Assembly: GCA_023238725.1 (NCBI GenBank) | Contig: CM041533.1 | Coordinates: forward strand, 22,968,176-23,032,175 | DNA length: 64,000 nucleotides | Reading direction: 5' to 3' | Source of the DNA: Scortum barcoo | Lineage: Eukaryota; Chordata; Actinopteri; Centrarchiformes; Terapontidae | Part shown: positions 38,241 through 50,574 of the stretch, one piece after another | Position numbering within the stretch: the first letter of the stretch is position 1 | Layout: every line of letters starts with the position of its first letter | Translations under genes and position numbers: made by a program | Notes under the pieces: generated by a model | What the model saw: only the letters and a program-made list of their open reading frames with translations | Told to the model about the DNA's origin: nothing | Database searches by the model: none

Positions 38241-41200
38241 TAAATAAAACCAAATTTCTTTTGTAAAGACTTGTACAACCAGCTCTGTAATGATACAACT
38301 GTCTTAATGACAAGAACATTATTAACATCTTTTTTATTTCTGCCATTCATCTAATATGATATGAATGTGGCGTAAACAACTGCAAAACTTATGACATTCC
38401 CATCAGCCAAGCCATACTTTGTTTTTACAAGGGTTAAAGCACCACTGTGCCTCACAGGCATGACCGTTGACTCGGGTACATTTAACTCAACCAAACGTCC
38501 TCTGATGTAAGATTTCTGCTTGTGTTCCAAGAAAATAATGACTCAATCTGACTTACTGAGCACTAGACCTTATATGTTCAAGGCCACAGAATCTCCTTAT
38601 GTCGAGACATTTACCTATTATTATTGGATCACTGCAGGTCCTGTGCCACTCATTCTCCACTTCTTCTTTAATGATGAAGTATTGAAATCGTACAGAGAAA
38701 TAGTTTAGTATGAACATCCAGGGCAGCTGTTCTGAAGAAGCTTGTCTTTTGTCAGAGCGAGGACATGCCAAAGGGTGTATGCGTCTTAAAAAAAAATGTG
38801 AGTGAGAATTTAAAGCTGTAAAAGTCAAATAGGAGGATTCAGGGACAATTTTTCTGTTGAAATTAGAATAACAGCTATGCAGCGGCCAAAGACAAAATTA
38901 TGCCAGACTTTTCATTTCATCCTGAGTTATTGTTCTGCTTTGCATCAATACATCTGTGAGGCCACCTCATGTCTCCACACATATACAACTACTGTTGTCA
39001 GCGACTGTGTGGTATGTGTGTGGAGACATACAACACAGTCGCTGTTGTCAGTGTCATCAGAGGGGGGTTTATTCCATGCAAGTCTGGAAGTGCATCACCA
39101 AGGTTTTGCACATTTGAATGAGAGGTGCTCCAACAATGAGAAAAACTGACGTCATTATTTTGAGTGCAATTTTTCTTTCAATGAGCAGTCAAGGACAGAC
39201 ACATTGAAGAGGAATGAAGCAACGCCTCAATCAGGAGAAGCATTAAGTGAAGTAAAGGCACAACAGCAGCTCTCAATCGAGGCATTCTTTGCCTTGCCTT
39301 TTCTTGTCTCTTCTCCTCTGTAGGCATCAGGTGTTGAATTAAACAGTATTAAAGTTGTGGTGTCAGAGATGCCCCTGAACATTCACTGCTATTTGTGGTA
39401 TTGCATGTACCAAAAGGGGAAATTATTTCCAGTATTTCCAGCAGTGCACCAACATTTTCAGTTTCAGAAACTCTTTTCACAGCTCCCCAGCCTGAAGAAA
39501 AGAAAAAAGGGTCGGGAATCAACAGGTGTAGATAGCTTCCAAATGACGGGAGAAAATATGACCACATATTTAAAACAGGTTGTGTATTCATAGTCAAACA
39601 CTGTTTGCCAAGAGAGCATATCCAGCCATTCAGTACACAGAGAGAGAGGAAGGGAAAAAGGAAGCTGGCAAAGTCTGTGACACTTTATGATGTGTGGGCA
39701 TATTACACTGGTCAACACTGGCAACTTTTGTAACATAACCAGAGGATTAGCTGCTTTAGTGGTGAGTGTACTCAGGCGATCTGGAGAAGTCATGGGATGG
39801 TTAACAAAATAGGAAAGACGAACATCATACTGTTATTAAAAAATATTCTATATTTTTTGTGACTTTACTCTTACCTTGGATGGACCTCTTCAGGTGTCAA
39901 AAAGTCATTGCTATAAAACTATCTGGTTTGACAGGAAAATCCCTCATGGTGGAAAAGTCCACACCTTATACACGTATGCAGTGTCTACTGAGAAAGGGCA
40001 GTATGTTAAAGATTTTGTAAATGAGACATGACTGAGCCTGCAAACTACATGATGACTAAATCATTCAGATCAGCAACATTAATCAGCTTCACACCATGAT
40101 AACAAGCAGTAAAGCCACTGTATCAAAGTGGCATGAAGTGTCAAGGGCATTAAAAGAAGAGCGAGCTGTCTTCTGTATGACATCTGTATGTTAGTGCTTT
40201 GGCACTGGTGTTTTTAGATGTTTAGAAGTTTAAAAGGAAAGGAGTTACTACTAATATGAAAAACTTCTGAATTCAAAATATTACTTAAAGATCAATTAAT
40301 TTTGCGTTGTTGTTGTGAGACAGACCTTCTGTTAGCAGCTGAAGCAAGAACTTGAACTGAGCCAGAGCAAACTCCAGCGCCGTATCATCTGACTTCACAA
40401 AAACATCCAACCTTGTGTCTGGCATTAAAAACTATTAGACACTAGTAGAATCAGCCAGTCTTCTTGCTGTTGGTCATTTTGCTTACGCAGGTCATATAGA
40501 AGTATTTAACAGAGACAGAGCTGGCTAAAGTAAAAGGTATTATCAGAAAAACATGAAGTATCAAAAGTAAAAATTATGCAAAGAGGACCTGTCAGCATTC
40601 TCCATTTTTATGTTGTAGCTGGAGCAACTTCTAACTCACTTAACTACTTACTATACTGTTTGGTAGTTTAATGAATCATCATGCACTGTATGTTATTAAG
40701 TGATCATATATTTTGTATGTAAAAGCTTAGAGCCCTGGCATACCCACAGTTAACAGAGGTGTACACATTGTGCTTGCCTTCTTCCCCCTTAGGAGGGCCG
40801 ACATTGTGTGATATAGTATGATTAGTGATATTTGACCATGCAAATAAACCAGACCTGACGTATCTTGTTTCAGACGCTTATTTTCTTATGCTCATAGATC
40901 ATTTTGTTTTACTTCTGAGCACTATAATGTGGTCCACGGCCTTCTATGTGTTGTTTTTAAACAGAATCTGAAGATGACTGGATGTGAACATTAAGATTTA
41001 TGCAGAAATTAGAATTTTTAAAAAATCATCCACATACTATAATTCAATACAATTTTGAGGTATTTTATGCCACATTATGCTCCACTACTATTATTATACA
41101 TTTTATGTATTATGTGACATAATCAGTTTACAAAAAATGAAGCTCGTTAGAGATTAAGCTACCTGAAAGAATATGTTCATAGACGTACAGAAGTAGTAAA

Positions 41201-41614
41201 AATGTGTGCCACCTCCACCAACCACAATATTATCACAGATAATATAGATGATGTAACATAACACGGGACACACTGTACACAGTTTTACTTACTTTAAGTA
41301 CATGTTAAGTTGCTTCCAATATTTTTTTTGTACTTTTCCTCAGGTAAAATTTTTTACTTTTTTTCTGTTTCTGTTCTGTTACTTTTTTCTGTTTTTTTAT
41401 TTAGTACTTTTACACTGTGGTGTTGATACTTTTATTTATGTATGATTTGAAATAATTTTTCACCATTGGCTTTAAATAAATGTGGGCTCAATGGTGAATG
41501 ACAAATAAACCCAAATACAAAATGGCTCATTAATTATTATTATTATTAGTAGTAGTAGTATACTGAATAAGGTTTGCTAAGTGTGATAAGGAATTACAAC
41601 GATTAGAGGACACT

Positions 41615-41628
41615 GCTGCCACCTGGTG
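41615..41628 (-). promoter_or_regulatory. CTCF-type consensus motif
   Basis: Read on the minus strand the 14-mer CCACCAGGTGGCAG matches the vertebrate CTCF consensus CCASYAGRKGGCRS at every position. It lies about 140 bp upstream of the inferred first exon of the MUL1-like gene. Occupancy is not shown by sequence. Confidence 0.5.
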
Positions 41629-41699
41629 GTCACAAATACTAATAAGAAAAATGCTGCTTAAATCTTATTGGCTGAAGAAACATGACGCAACGTGGGCAA

Positions 41700-41771
41700 A
41701 CAGGGAAATAACGTGAAGCTTTTGTTTTCGATTTCAGTGAGTGTATTGTTCATGTGTCAGAGTTGCACCAG
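41700..41771 (+). other. Probable untranslated first exon of the MUL1-like gene
   Basis: A strong donor (ACCAG|GTAAGA) closes a candidate exon at 41771. The coding exon that follows is preceded by a pyrimidine tract and CTCAG at about 41873. The start codon would then lie ten bases inside exon 2. The transcription start is not determined. Confidence 0.5.
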
Positions 41772-41881
41772 GTAAGAGTAGTTCCGCAGTTCATGTGTCA
41801 TTTATCTACTTATTCCTCAGAAACATGAGACCTGCACGCTGAGCAGTGCTGACTGTTTCTGTCTCCCTCTCAGATTCAGGT

Positions 41882-42993
41882 ATGGGTGAGTTTCCTGTAA
41901 ACCCGCTGGTTGTGATTGGTGTCGGCTCCAGCTTTGCCTTCTCTGGCCTTTTCTATCATTTATACCAAGAGAAGAAAAAAGAGCTGCAAAAGCTGAAGGC
42001 AAGTACATCCCGGTCTGACCCCTGTTAAAGCTCTCATGCAGCTCCACTTGTGGTATCTGTCTGAACGCTTTGTTCTCGTTTTCATTTCAGGAAATACCCA
42101 TTTTCAAGCCAGATGAACACCTGGTCAAAGTGCTGAGAGCTTCTCCCCGCAAGAGACTTCAGTATGTTGCTGTTGAAGGTAAGAACTTCAGAATTAACAG
42201 TTTTCTGATGCAGTTTTTGTGTGCGGTCAGTCACTGAGATTATTGTTATTTAAAGAGGAATAAAAGTTTCCTTCATGTCTCTTTGGAGGTCTGGTCCAGG
42301 CGGACGGGGAGCCTCTGGCCAGCCAGTTTGTCCCACGATGCTTTGGTGTGATTCAGAAGATAGCAGCGGAGGAGCACTGGAAATACTGGAACTCGCTCAG
42401 CAGGACATGGTGCGTTTTTTTAAACTGCAGGAAATAAAACCCCCAAATATCTCTTTGTCTGTCTGCTGGCCTGTTGATAACATTGTCATTACTTTTTCAG
42501 GAATTCTCGGACAATGAACAGAAAAGAAACAAACAACTCAGTGCCTTTCAGTCTGGTCAGCCCTGGAGCCTACATGACTGACTTGTATGTGAAGGTCCAA
42601 AACCCTCTGGAGGCCTCCGGGGACTTTCTGGAGAGGGTTTATTATAAAGTAAGACATGCTGAGGCGGACCTGGTGAACGTGGTGTTGCAGGGCCTCAGCG
42701 GGGAAAAACCTGTGGCGATGGAGGAGAGCGAGGAGCTGCTGGTCGTGGGGAGCACCCTGACTGGTTTTGGCGAGGTGGTGCTGGAGGGGGGCCAGGTCAT
42801 GAGGCTGCAGGCCCCCCAGGACGGCCGCAAGTACATCCTGGTGCCCAGAGACCACAGGAGCTTCATGGACAGGCACGAGAGATCGGCGAGCATGTGGAAG
42901 ATGCTGGCTGCGGCTGCCGGCATAACAGGGGCCTCTCTTCTAGCCAAGGTCATTTTCGGCTTGGTGGCAAAAGAGGATGACAAATCGAAGTAG
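41882..42993 (+). CDS. MUL1-like mitochondrial outer-membrane protein lacking the RING domain
   Basis: Four exons join in frame to 272 aa: 41882-41998, 42091-42178, 42289-42409, 42501-42993. The plan is that of MUL1/MAPL/GIDE: an N-terminal membrane segment (about residues 8-27), an intermembrane-space BAM/GIDE domain (SQFVPRCFGVIQKIAAEEHW, then NSVPFSLVSPGAYMTDLYVK) and a second membrane segment (about 240-265, MWKMLAAAAGITGASLLAK). MUL1 of about 350 aa continues with a cytosolic C3HC4 RING that gives it ubiquitin/SUMO ligase activity. Here the frame stops six residues after GLVAK, and I find no cysteine-rich RING in the next kilobase. The protein is thus predicted to be mitochondrial but unable to act as a ligase itself. 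The first coding intron uses a GC donor (AAG|GCAAGT). It could be a teleost-specific paralog or an isoform with an unrecognised distal exon. Confidence 0.85.
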
Positions 42994-43205
42994 GCCCAAT
43001 AACTGCAGATATGAGTGTACTGTATCAATACTGCTTCAGGTGTTTAGCTTCCATCGTCCTTATACTGAAAATCATCTAAAAATATATATATATATGTTCA
43101 GATGGGTTTTATTGTTGACGGGTGCATCAAAGCATGAAAACATATTAGCACAACACTTTCATATTTTCAAAAGACAGCACGCAACAGCAAAGTTGATAAC
43201 ACCTT

Positions 43206-43211
43206 AATAAA
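43206..43211 (+). other. Likely polyadenylation signal of the MUL1-like gene
   Basis: AATAAA about 215 bp after the stop codon. Its position, before any possible RING-coding sequence, supports transcript termination without a RING exon. Confidence 0.55.
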
Positions 43212-44170
43212 AGTGAAAACACAACATTTTCCAAACTCATTAAGTGGAAGACAACAACAAAACTGGAACAAACTAGAAAAGTGAAAAACACATTGACCTA
43301 TACTTGTAATTATTGTGTTTCCTGATATTGTGTTTAATGTTTTGTTTAAGCATCCAGTGTTGGTCAGTATCGACGCTCTGAGCCACCGTATTTAATGGAC
43401 CACTTTAAAGATCTGAAGCAGGCCGAGTGGTTCAGTTCTATCTGATGAAGACAATAAACAGCAGCAGTCTGTAGGCCTAAAGTAGGCCTAAAAGAGTCGA
43501 CTGATGCTACAAGATAAATTCCTTGTCGGTGTGATTTAGCAGCACATCAGCCTATCATAACAACAAAGTGATTTAAAACCTAATCATATGGCCTCTTACT
43601 TATCTAATTTCTTCTGCAGTCATTGGACCACAATTATTATGTGACAGGTGATGGAACTGTTGCAGCACGTGCATTTAATGGAGGGTACTTGATTTATTAA
43701 CTTTAGAATTAAGGAATGTTGGGAACAATATTTTTGTAATGGGATTTTATTTTATATTATTATAAGATATTTTATTATATATTTTCACAGTCATACTTTT
43801 TTACTTTTGATTTCAATATTTTAAATGTGAACAAGATCAAAGAAATAACCATTACTTAATCACTGTCAGTCCAAGTTTCCACTCATCATGTGCAGACAGG
43901 ATGAAATTAAAATGCAATTTTCCAAAGCAGATAGCAGATAATCTTCTACCTCTTAGATCATTGTTTTTATTTTATTGATTTGTGTCAGTTAGTTGAATAA
44001 AAAGCAGCTTAAAACTGCTGTAACACAATCTTTTAAAAAATGTGGTGGTTTTAGTCGTGTGTATTTAAGATCAACAGTTTGATCTTGAATGAGATGTTTT
44101 GTGTTGTTGACAACAATGTGAGACAGACGATGCTTTTACACATTTCCAGACAGTCTGAGGGTCTTCCTTC
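43212..44170. other. Convergent spacer between MUL1-like gene and eif2b5
   Basis: AT-rich DNA without recognisable exons between two tail-to-tail genes. Nothing notable was seen. Confidence 0.6.
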
Positions 44171-44176
44171 TTTATT
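44171..44176 (-). other. eif2b5: Likely eif2b5 polyadenylation signal
   Basis: TTTATT on the plus strand gives AATAAA on the minus strand about 200 bp after the eif2b5 stop codon. Confidence 0.6.
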
Positions 44177-44372
44177 TGAATATTGACATTCATTAACATG
44201 AAGCCCTTAACGTGACGTGACCCCTTGTGATCAAATTTACATTAGCTTGAACTGTACAGAGGAGCTGTTGATGGATATTGGTGACAGAAAGCTGTAGTAG
44301 AGGGTAAAACCAAGTGGATACATTAAGTTTTACAGAGTTGTTTTCCTCATCCCCCCCCCTGACTGCTCCTCG

Positions 44373-47300
44373 TTATTCCCCTTCCTCCTCTGAAGACTCC
44401 TCCGCCTCCTCCAACCACTGGATGAACTTCTGAAGCTGGTGGGAGAAAAACATACATCAGAGCATGGCTATGCTCTGAAACTCCATGACAGCTGTGTAAG
44501 AGTGTGACACATGCCAGGAAACAAACCTTGCCATGAGCATTCAAAGAAAGGACAAACAATAAGCCCCGTTGTATATCCTGACTCTCATCTTTACACTGCA
44601 CTAGTACTGTACACCAGTTTAATGCTATCCATACTCAAGTATTTTACTTTTTGTTATGCAATCATGAAATTGTGTCATGAAGCCTTGTGTCCTTGCCGAC
44701 CCGACTCATGTACCTACCCCCTGGTTCTTGCGGAGCTGCCTACTCTTGTCGTTGGTTGCTCCCTGGGAGAACCAGCGCAGTATCATCTCCTCCTCCAGGA
44801 TCTCCAGCTGGTACATGTTCATTAGGACCTGGATGGAAAAACAACGTCTTAAGCAACAAGTGCTATCCAGGCGCAATGAACGCAGAGCAAACTGCAGAAT
44901 CAACACGGTTACAGACGTTTTTCTCACGTAACCCGAGTGTGCATGGCAGTGTTGGTTGACCCTGACCTTGACCATAGCCGCCCAGTGACTGTCCTGCTCC
45001 AGGAAGTGTTCCTCAAAGGCGGACAGACAGTCTAGATGGTCCTGCGCTCTCTTCACATAGTTCTTAAACACCGGCGCCCATTTCTTCAGTAACTGAGCAG
45101 GGCACACACACAAAAGTGAAAAGTTAATTGAGGGTATTTATCTCTATCATGTCTATACGTGAATGTACTGTAAAATAACAAACATATTTACAGGCAGGAG
45201 CAGAGCAACATATTGTGATATGGTTAGCTGCGGGCCCTGCTGCTGGAAAGGGTACTCCAGCACCACTCTGGTTAAAATCTGCATCACCTCCTTCAGACTG
45301 ATATTGTAGGCGTACCTGAAGAGGAAGAGTGTGTCGAACTGAATGTGCAAAAACAAATCACTTTAGAAGAGAGAAACAGAACTACAGGCAATTGTAAGTT
45401 CCTCCTTACTTGAGAGAGTTGATCTCAAGCACAAGATTGTCACAGCTGATGTTTTCCTCCAAACCTCTCTGCAGAGTCCCCAGCACCTCCAAATGGAAAA
45501 CTACACATAAAAAGACCAAAGAACAGTCAGAGGAGGACGTGTAGAAATCTACTTTGCGGGTTATTTTTGTATAATTTGGCAGTAATTATAGTTAAACCGC
45601 AGACAGTTTAATTAAGTGTTTTGAGTTTTAATTTAAATATTCATTTCCAGAGAAAAGACTTTAAATCTTACTATATACTCATTCACTATTCGTTCATTAT
45701 GGGAAACTTTATTTTCAAAGTCACCTTTTTGTATGTTCAGCTGATCTGATGAGCACTGACTGAAATACTCTACATTAAGCTATCTAAGCTTATAAGCCTT
45801 ATAATTCCTACAGTATAACACTGTTTGCTGGAAACTTCCTCTGTGATTGGTGGGAATTTACAGCCCCTTTCTATAAGGTGTCAGCAGACAGAAAGTGGGA
45901 TGAAATTCTATTCCTAAATGACCTAAAATATGGCCAACAAAAGATGATAAAACAATTAGTTTTTTTAGATGAGCTCCATATTCTGGCATTTTATAAACAA
46001 CAGTCAACAGATCAGCCTGTGATGCAAATAGTTTAGTTAGTGATAATTAGACAAGTGATTAATACATTTCATTCAGGTTTGTATTGTATTTATAAAACTG
46101 ACACATTCTCAAATATCTTGATGTTTTCTCTAAAATTCAACATCCCATTAACAAGAAGTGGAACAGACTTTGAGAGAGTGATCACATGACCATTGGTTTT
46201 GTTGTTAGTATTTTGCCTCTCTGGCCAGTAGGGAGCAGTCAGATAGGCAAAATGAACAACTCCCACCTTTGACATCGTCCATCTCAGGGGAGGGGATCAC
46301 TGGGTCATCGGGACCATCAGGCTCACTGTCCTCACTTTCACTCTCAGGGTCGGGATTCAATACCAAACCTGTTCCACAAGAAACAAAAGCCGGGCTGCTG
46401 AGACGTGGACTACAGCATCATGGGGAATGCCAATTTTCTGCCAACTCTAGCCACGCTGCTGTCCTACCCCAGAGACATTGTGACAGCTCCTCATCCTCCG
46501 TGTCATCCAGACTGCTGGTCTTCCAGATGTAACCTTTCCCCTCTGCTCCAACCTCTGCTGGGTTAAATGCTGGAGGAGAGAAGGAATCTCATCACCAGAA
46601 ACATTTCCAAAGTTTGTTCATTCATGTATACCTGCATACGTAGTTGATACACACCTTTCAGTTTGGTTTTGTCTTTACTGTGACCAACTTCTGCATCATC
46701 ACTCAGGAATTCATCATCATCCTCATCCTCCTCCTCGTCAGGATGGTGCATTGACACCACAGTGCCCTCAGGTAGAGAGATGTTTGGTCCAATCACCACC
46801 TTCAAAACAGTGCACAGCCAAATAATTGATGAGATAGAGATGGTCATAGATTTCACCATATGTTTGCTAGTGCTGTTGTTCCCAGTGAACTGGGTGGGGA
46901 ATCATCTTGGCACACAGAAAGTGGTGAAAAAAAATGAAAACAAAGATCTCTCTCTCCTACAGAGAAACATATAAATGCATTGACTAAAAGGAGCAGGACT
47001 TGTAATCTGGTGCCAACACAGTGTTACATAACATTTACCACAACCAGTCCTTGTTTTGTTGGCTCCGTGTATGTGTGTTTCTACCATGCAGTTCTCCAGT
47101 GCAGCATTAACATGGACAGACGTTCTGCAAAACCTTCTTCCGATCAGCTTCTAACTAGAAACATTTTTAAAGAGTGTCCTGGCAGACTAAAAAAACTTTT
47201 GAAATAGTTTCAGCATTTAAACATTTGAGTTTTAGTAGCTTTTGAAACAATGTAGAGTTAAAGTTTGAAATACTTAAGGAGTTGTGTGTCTTTAAGTGTA

Positions 47301-49550
47301 AACAGCGGATACAGTTGATTCATTTCATCACTTTAATATGCTGATGTTGACGTGAAAGTTGTGAAAACTTTAAGAGTATTTAAATTTAAGAGTATTCACT
47401 GAAAGCTACTGAACTTTCAGTTACAGAAAAAGAACGAAAGAAACTGAAAAGAGATGAAAGCAGCTATTTTGGTAATTGGTACAATCAAGAGTAAATGATC
47501 ATGAAACATGAAATGCTTACATTATATGCCAGGACACACTGCTTATTCAGTGTCACGCCTTCTTTGACCTCAGCCTTGTCGCAGACCACAGACTGGCTGA
47601 TCCTCACGTTGCTGGCAATGTGAACATTATTCCAGATGTAGGCGTGGTCCAGCACTACATTGTCACCTGTTGCACAAAAAAAGGGGGTTGTTAACACCAC
47701 CTTTATGATGTACTTATTTATAATCTCCCTCTTTCAGACGCACATAAATTTGGATGTTAGTTTCTGATAGTGCAGGTCGGGGAGCTCACCTATGGTGCAG
47801 TTGTTACCGATGACACTATTGGAAATGTAACAGTTGGCACCGATGCTTGTGTCACAGCCAATGAGAACGTTCTCCTCCATCTGGCTGCCGTGACCCAGGC
47901 TGACGCCGGACCCACGATAGACGTTGTGGCGGGAATATGTGCAGCTCCGCCCTTTCTGGTCAATGAAGTTGGCCTCAGGGGTGAGCGGGTAGACCCACCG
48001 CCGCACAAGGTCCGACGATACCGAATCATACATTAGGAGGTTGGACACACGGACGCCATAACCGTCCTTGGTGGTGTGCATATGTATCTGGTTGCCCAAG
48101 ATCTAAATGGAAAGAACTTATGGGTTAGGCTGCACTAAAAAGGAATCTGTGGCGTAATGTGATTCAAAATTCAGGCACCTCTTCATTGACCAACATCCCT
48201 CTGACAAAGTCGTTTCTTGTTTGGTAGTCAAAATTGTCAGTGAAGAGCTCAGCTACCTGAAAAATGAGGAAAAGCCTCTGTTACAATCAACAGTCAGTAA
48301 CAGTGACTTCAGTAGCTCCTGTCTCTGTGTGGAAACTAACCTGTGGCGAGCAGATACTGATATGACAGTCCAGGAGGTCATGTCTGATTTCAAACTCGTC
48401 ACTTCCGCTGTGGAAAATATTCTGAAAAACAAAGCAGGAGTGACCGTCACGCATCAGTCCAGAGCGAGGGGCAAGTTAAAGATGTGACAACGTGTGAAAC
48501 TCTCACCATCGGGAACTGCAGCCTCTTCAGCCCTTGTGTCTTCTGATAGTGTAAAATCCGCTGGCTTTTGCTGTCCACGGCAACGATGACATCATCCTCC
48601 TCACAGCGGGACCTGTGACCTGGAGACGACTCCTTGAAGATCATCGTCATCACGGAGATGTTCTTGTCCACCTTTCGACGATGCCTGCGCACGAACAAAA
48701 TGACACATTAGATTAATGCAGTCCTGAAGATCACTAATGCTGTCATGTCTCCTCACTATAATGAAGCTCATCTCTCACCTGTGTTCTTGCAGCGCCTGAC
48801 TGATGTCAATATTTGATACCACGTCTCCATAAACCAGCACGAAGTCCGAGCGCACAAGCGACTTCGCATCCACATCCCTGAGCACATCCCCCAGAGAGCG
48901 GTACAGCTCTGAGGTGATGATGTGGACTGTGTTTGGAGAGGTGGGTCGACACCACTTGGACTTCCTATGAGGACACAGTGACAGATCAACATCTCTCACT
49001 GACACTTGTTCACAGGCAGACAGACAGGCGTGGGTCAGACCACACAGTGAGACTTACAGCAAGTGCTCCTTGATTTTACTGGACATCCAGCAGCAGAAGA
49101 TGAAGGTCTCCTGCACCCCGGTGGAGGTGAGGAACTCCAGAGTGTAGTCGATCATGGCCACGTTACCCAGCGGCAGTAAAGCCTGTCAACAACAACAACA
49201 AGACATGTGACTGTGGAGTAGCTTCATGGAGGGAAATAAGTACACAACAACTATCAAACAAGACCAACAAAAGGACTTCAGAGCTGTGTGTTTCTCTCTG
49301 TGTGTAGAGACATGTTTGACATGTTTCAGCCCTGTCATGTTTCCAGCATGTACATCAGTTAGCTGCCATTAGCCCGGCTCCGCTCGCTTACCCTCGGCTG
49401 GTCTTTGGTTACCGGGAAAAACCTCCGGTTGAAGCTGTCAGCGACTAAAACGGCCTGCAGTGGCTGCTCCTCTTCATCCTGCTCTCCGGCTCCTTTTCTC
49501 CCTGACAGGCCGGAGCCCGAGCGGCTCTGTTTGCCTCCTTTAGCCGCCAT
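44373..49550 (-). CDS. eif2b5: eif2b5, translation initiation factor eIF2B epsilon subunit
   Basis: About 16 exon blocks on the minus strand, from 49392-49550 (start, MAAKGGKQSRSGSG) to the stop at 44373-44375. The human gene also has 16. The product is the catalytic subunit of the eIF2B guanine-nucleotide exchange factor, which recharges eIF2 with GTP in the cytosol. The N-terminal nucleotidyltransferase-like domain is clear (LQAVLVADSFNRRFFPVTKD, then LLPLGNVAMIDYTLEFLT and SDFVLVYGDVVSNIDISQAL). A left-handed beta-helix follows (hexapeptides in NVLIGCDTSIGANCYISNSV and DNVVLDHAYIWNNVHIASNV). An acidic linker (DEEEDEDDDEFLSDD) precedes the C-terminal W2/HEAT domain ([59 protein letters not shown] at the end). 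No frameshift or stop interrupts the exons I traced. Human dominant or recessive defects cause vanishing white matter disease. The start codon is the first ATG in a GC-rich 5' region. Confidence 0.96.
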
Positions 49551-49640
49551 GTTTGACTCCCAGGTGCTAACTAACTCTGTCGTCAGCTACGGTGGCTGTG
49601 GTGGGACAATCCTCCTCTCGCGCTTGTAGCGCACAGAGTC
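49551..49640 (-). promoter_or_regulatory. eif2b5: eif2b5 5' UTR/promoter
   Basis: A CpG-containing GC-rich stretch directly before the start codon, without a TATA box, as expected for a housekeeping gene. Beyond about 49660 the DNA turns AT-rich. Confidence 0.5.
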
Positions 49641-49659
49641 CTACACATAAACTGTGTGC

Positions 49660-50400
49660 GCGCATGTGCACTACACCTGCTTTCAACAGTGAAATATTTA
49701 TATTTTCATTCTCTATTTTTATACTCTCTTCTATTTAATATTTCAAATTTTTGCACAGCTTTATGTATTGTGTTCTTTTTTTACTCGTGGGATTTTCATT
49801 TGGACATATTGTTGAAGTATTCAGTTTCATTGCAGTGACAATAACTTTAACTTGAACTATACATTTACATTCATACATTTGCTAACGTATCAATCATATT
49901 TAAATGCATTCCTCGCACTGCGTGGAATAAAAAACTACAAAATCTGTTCATATGTAAATAAACATTCATAAAATAAAATATAATAAAAATATAGATCCAT
50001 GTGTTAGGGTGGAGGATGGAGGGGTTTTACGTTTTAATCTTATTATCAACTAAAATGTGATAAGCTTTGATTGTTTTTATTAATTGCACATGTAGCGCTG
50101 CTATAAAATTTTAATAAACAAAAACGATTATAAATAGGTTTGAATTTGACCATTTTCCCTTATAAATATATAACACATTAACAAGTTTTAGAGAGCTTTT
50201 ATCTATTGGATTTAGTACAAACTAAAACAAAACATGGAAAATGTTCAAACAGCAGTACTGAATGTCCAGGTCTGCTTCTTAATGAAAACTTGTTAGTGCT
50301 TTATTAGTATTTTTATAATTAATATGATGAACTTTTGCTCTGTTCAGTCCCACTAAATACTGCACAAAAGATTTCCCACAACATATTCTTTCACAATTAT
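49660..50400. other. AT-rich spacer between eif2b5 and selenoprotein J
   Basis: Very AT-rich sequence with no exon seen. The stretch around 49800-49860 (TTTCATTGCAGTGACAATAA) weakly resembles a LINE-type 3' end but is too short to classify. Confidence 0.5.
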
Positions 50401-50406
50401 TTTATT
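50401..50406 (-). other. selenoj: Likely selenoprotein J polyadenylation signal
   Basis: AATAAA on the minus strand about 170 bp after the stop codon and 44 bp after the SECIS element. The SECIS would therefore be inside the mature 3' UTR, where it must be to act. Confidence 0.7.
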
Positions 50407-50449
50407 GCAGAAAAGCTGCTGAATATCTAAATCAACATGTTTAACTTTA

Positions 50450-50517
50450 ACAGAGACAAAATCTTCTGGCTCCTGTCCTCCAGCAGTTTAGACAAGAACC
50501 TTCATTCACTGCTCTGT
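50450..50517 (-). promoter_or_regulatory. selenoj: SECIS element in the selenoprotein J 3' UTR
   Basis: On the minus strand a classical eukaryotic SECIS can be drawn. Helix I pairs ACAGAG (50517-50512) with CTCTGT (50455-50450). The non-Watson-Crick quartet is UGAA (50504-50501), preceded by A as in AUGA, opposite AGAA (50467-50464), giving the tandem G.A/A.G pairs. Helix II is an uninterrupted 11-bp stem between 50500-50490 and 50478-50468, with some G-U pairs. The 11-nt apical loop (50489-50479) begins with the conserved unpaired AAA. The element starts about 58 nt after the stop codon. All features required for SBP2 recognition are present by inspection. Confidence 0.9.
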
Positions 50518-50574
50518 GAAAGCTCAACATTTTCATTTTGTTCTCAGCCAGCTCCGATTATAAAACACATTACA

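Larger units (their letters stand above)
36000..41690. other. Gene-poor interval between vipr1 and the MUL1-like gene
   Basis: About 5.7 kb without a recognisable exon on either strand. It contains two diverged copies of one dispersed repeat (36275-36440 and 38005-38240), AT-rich spacer and, at its right end, a perfect CTCF-type consensus (41615-41628). Open frames are short and show no protein-like features. Confidence 0.6.
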
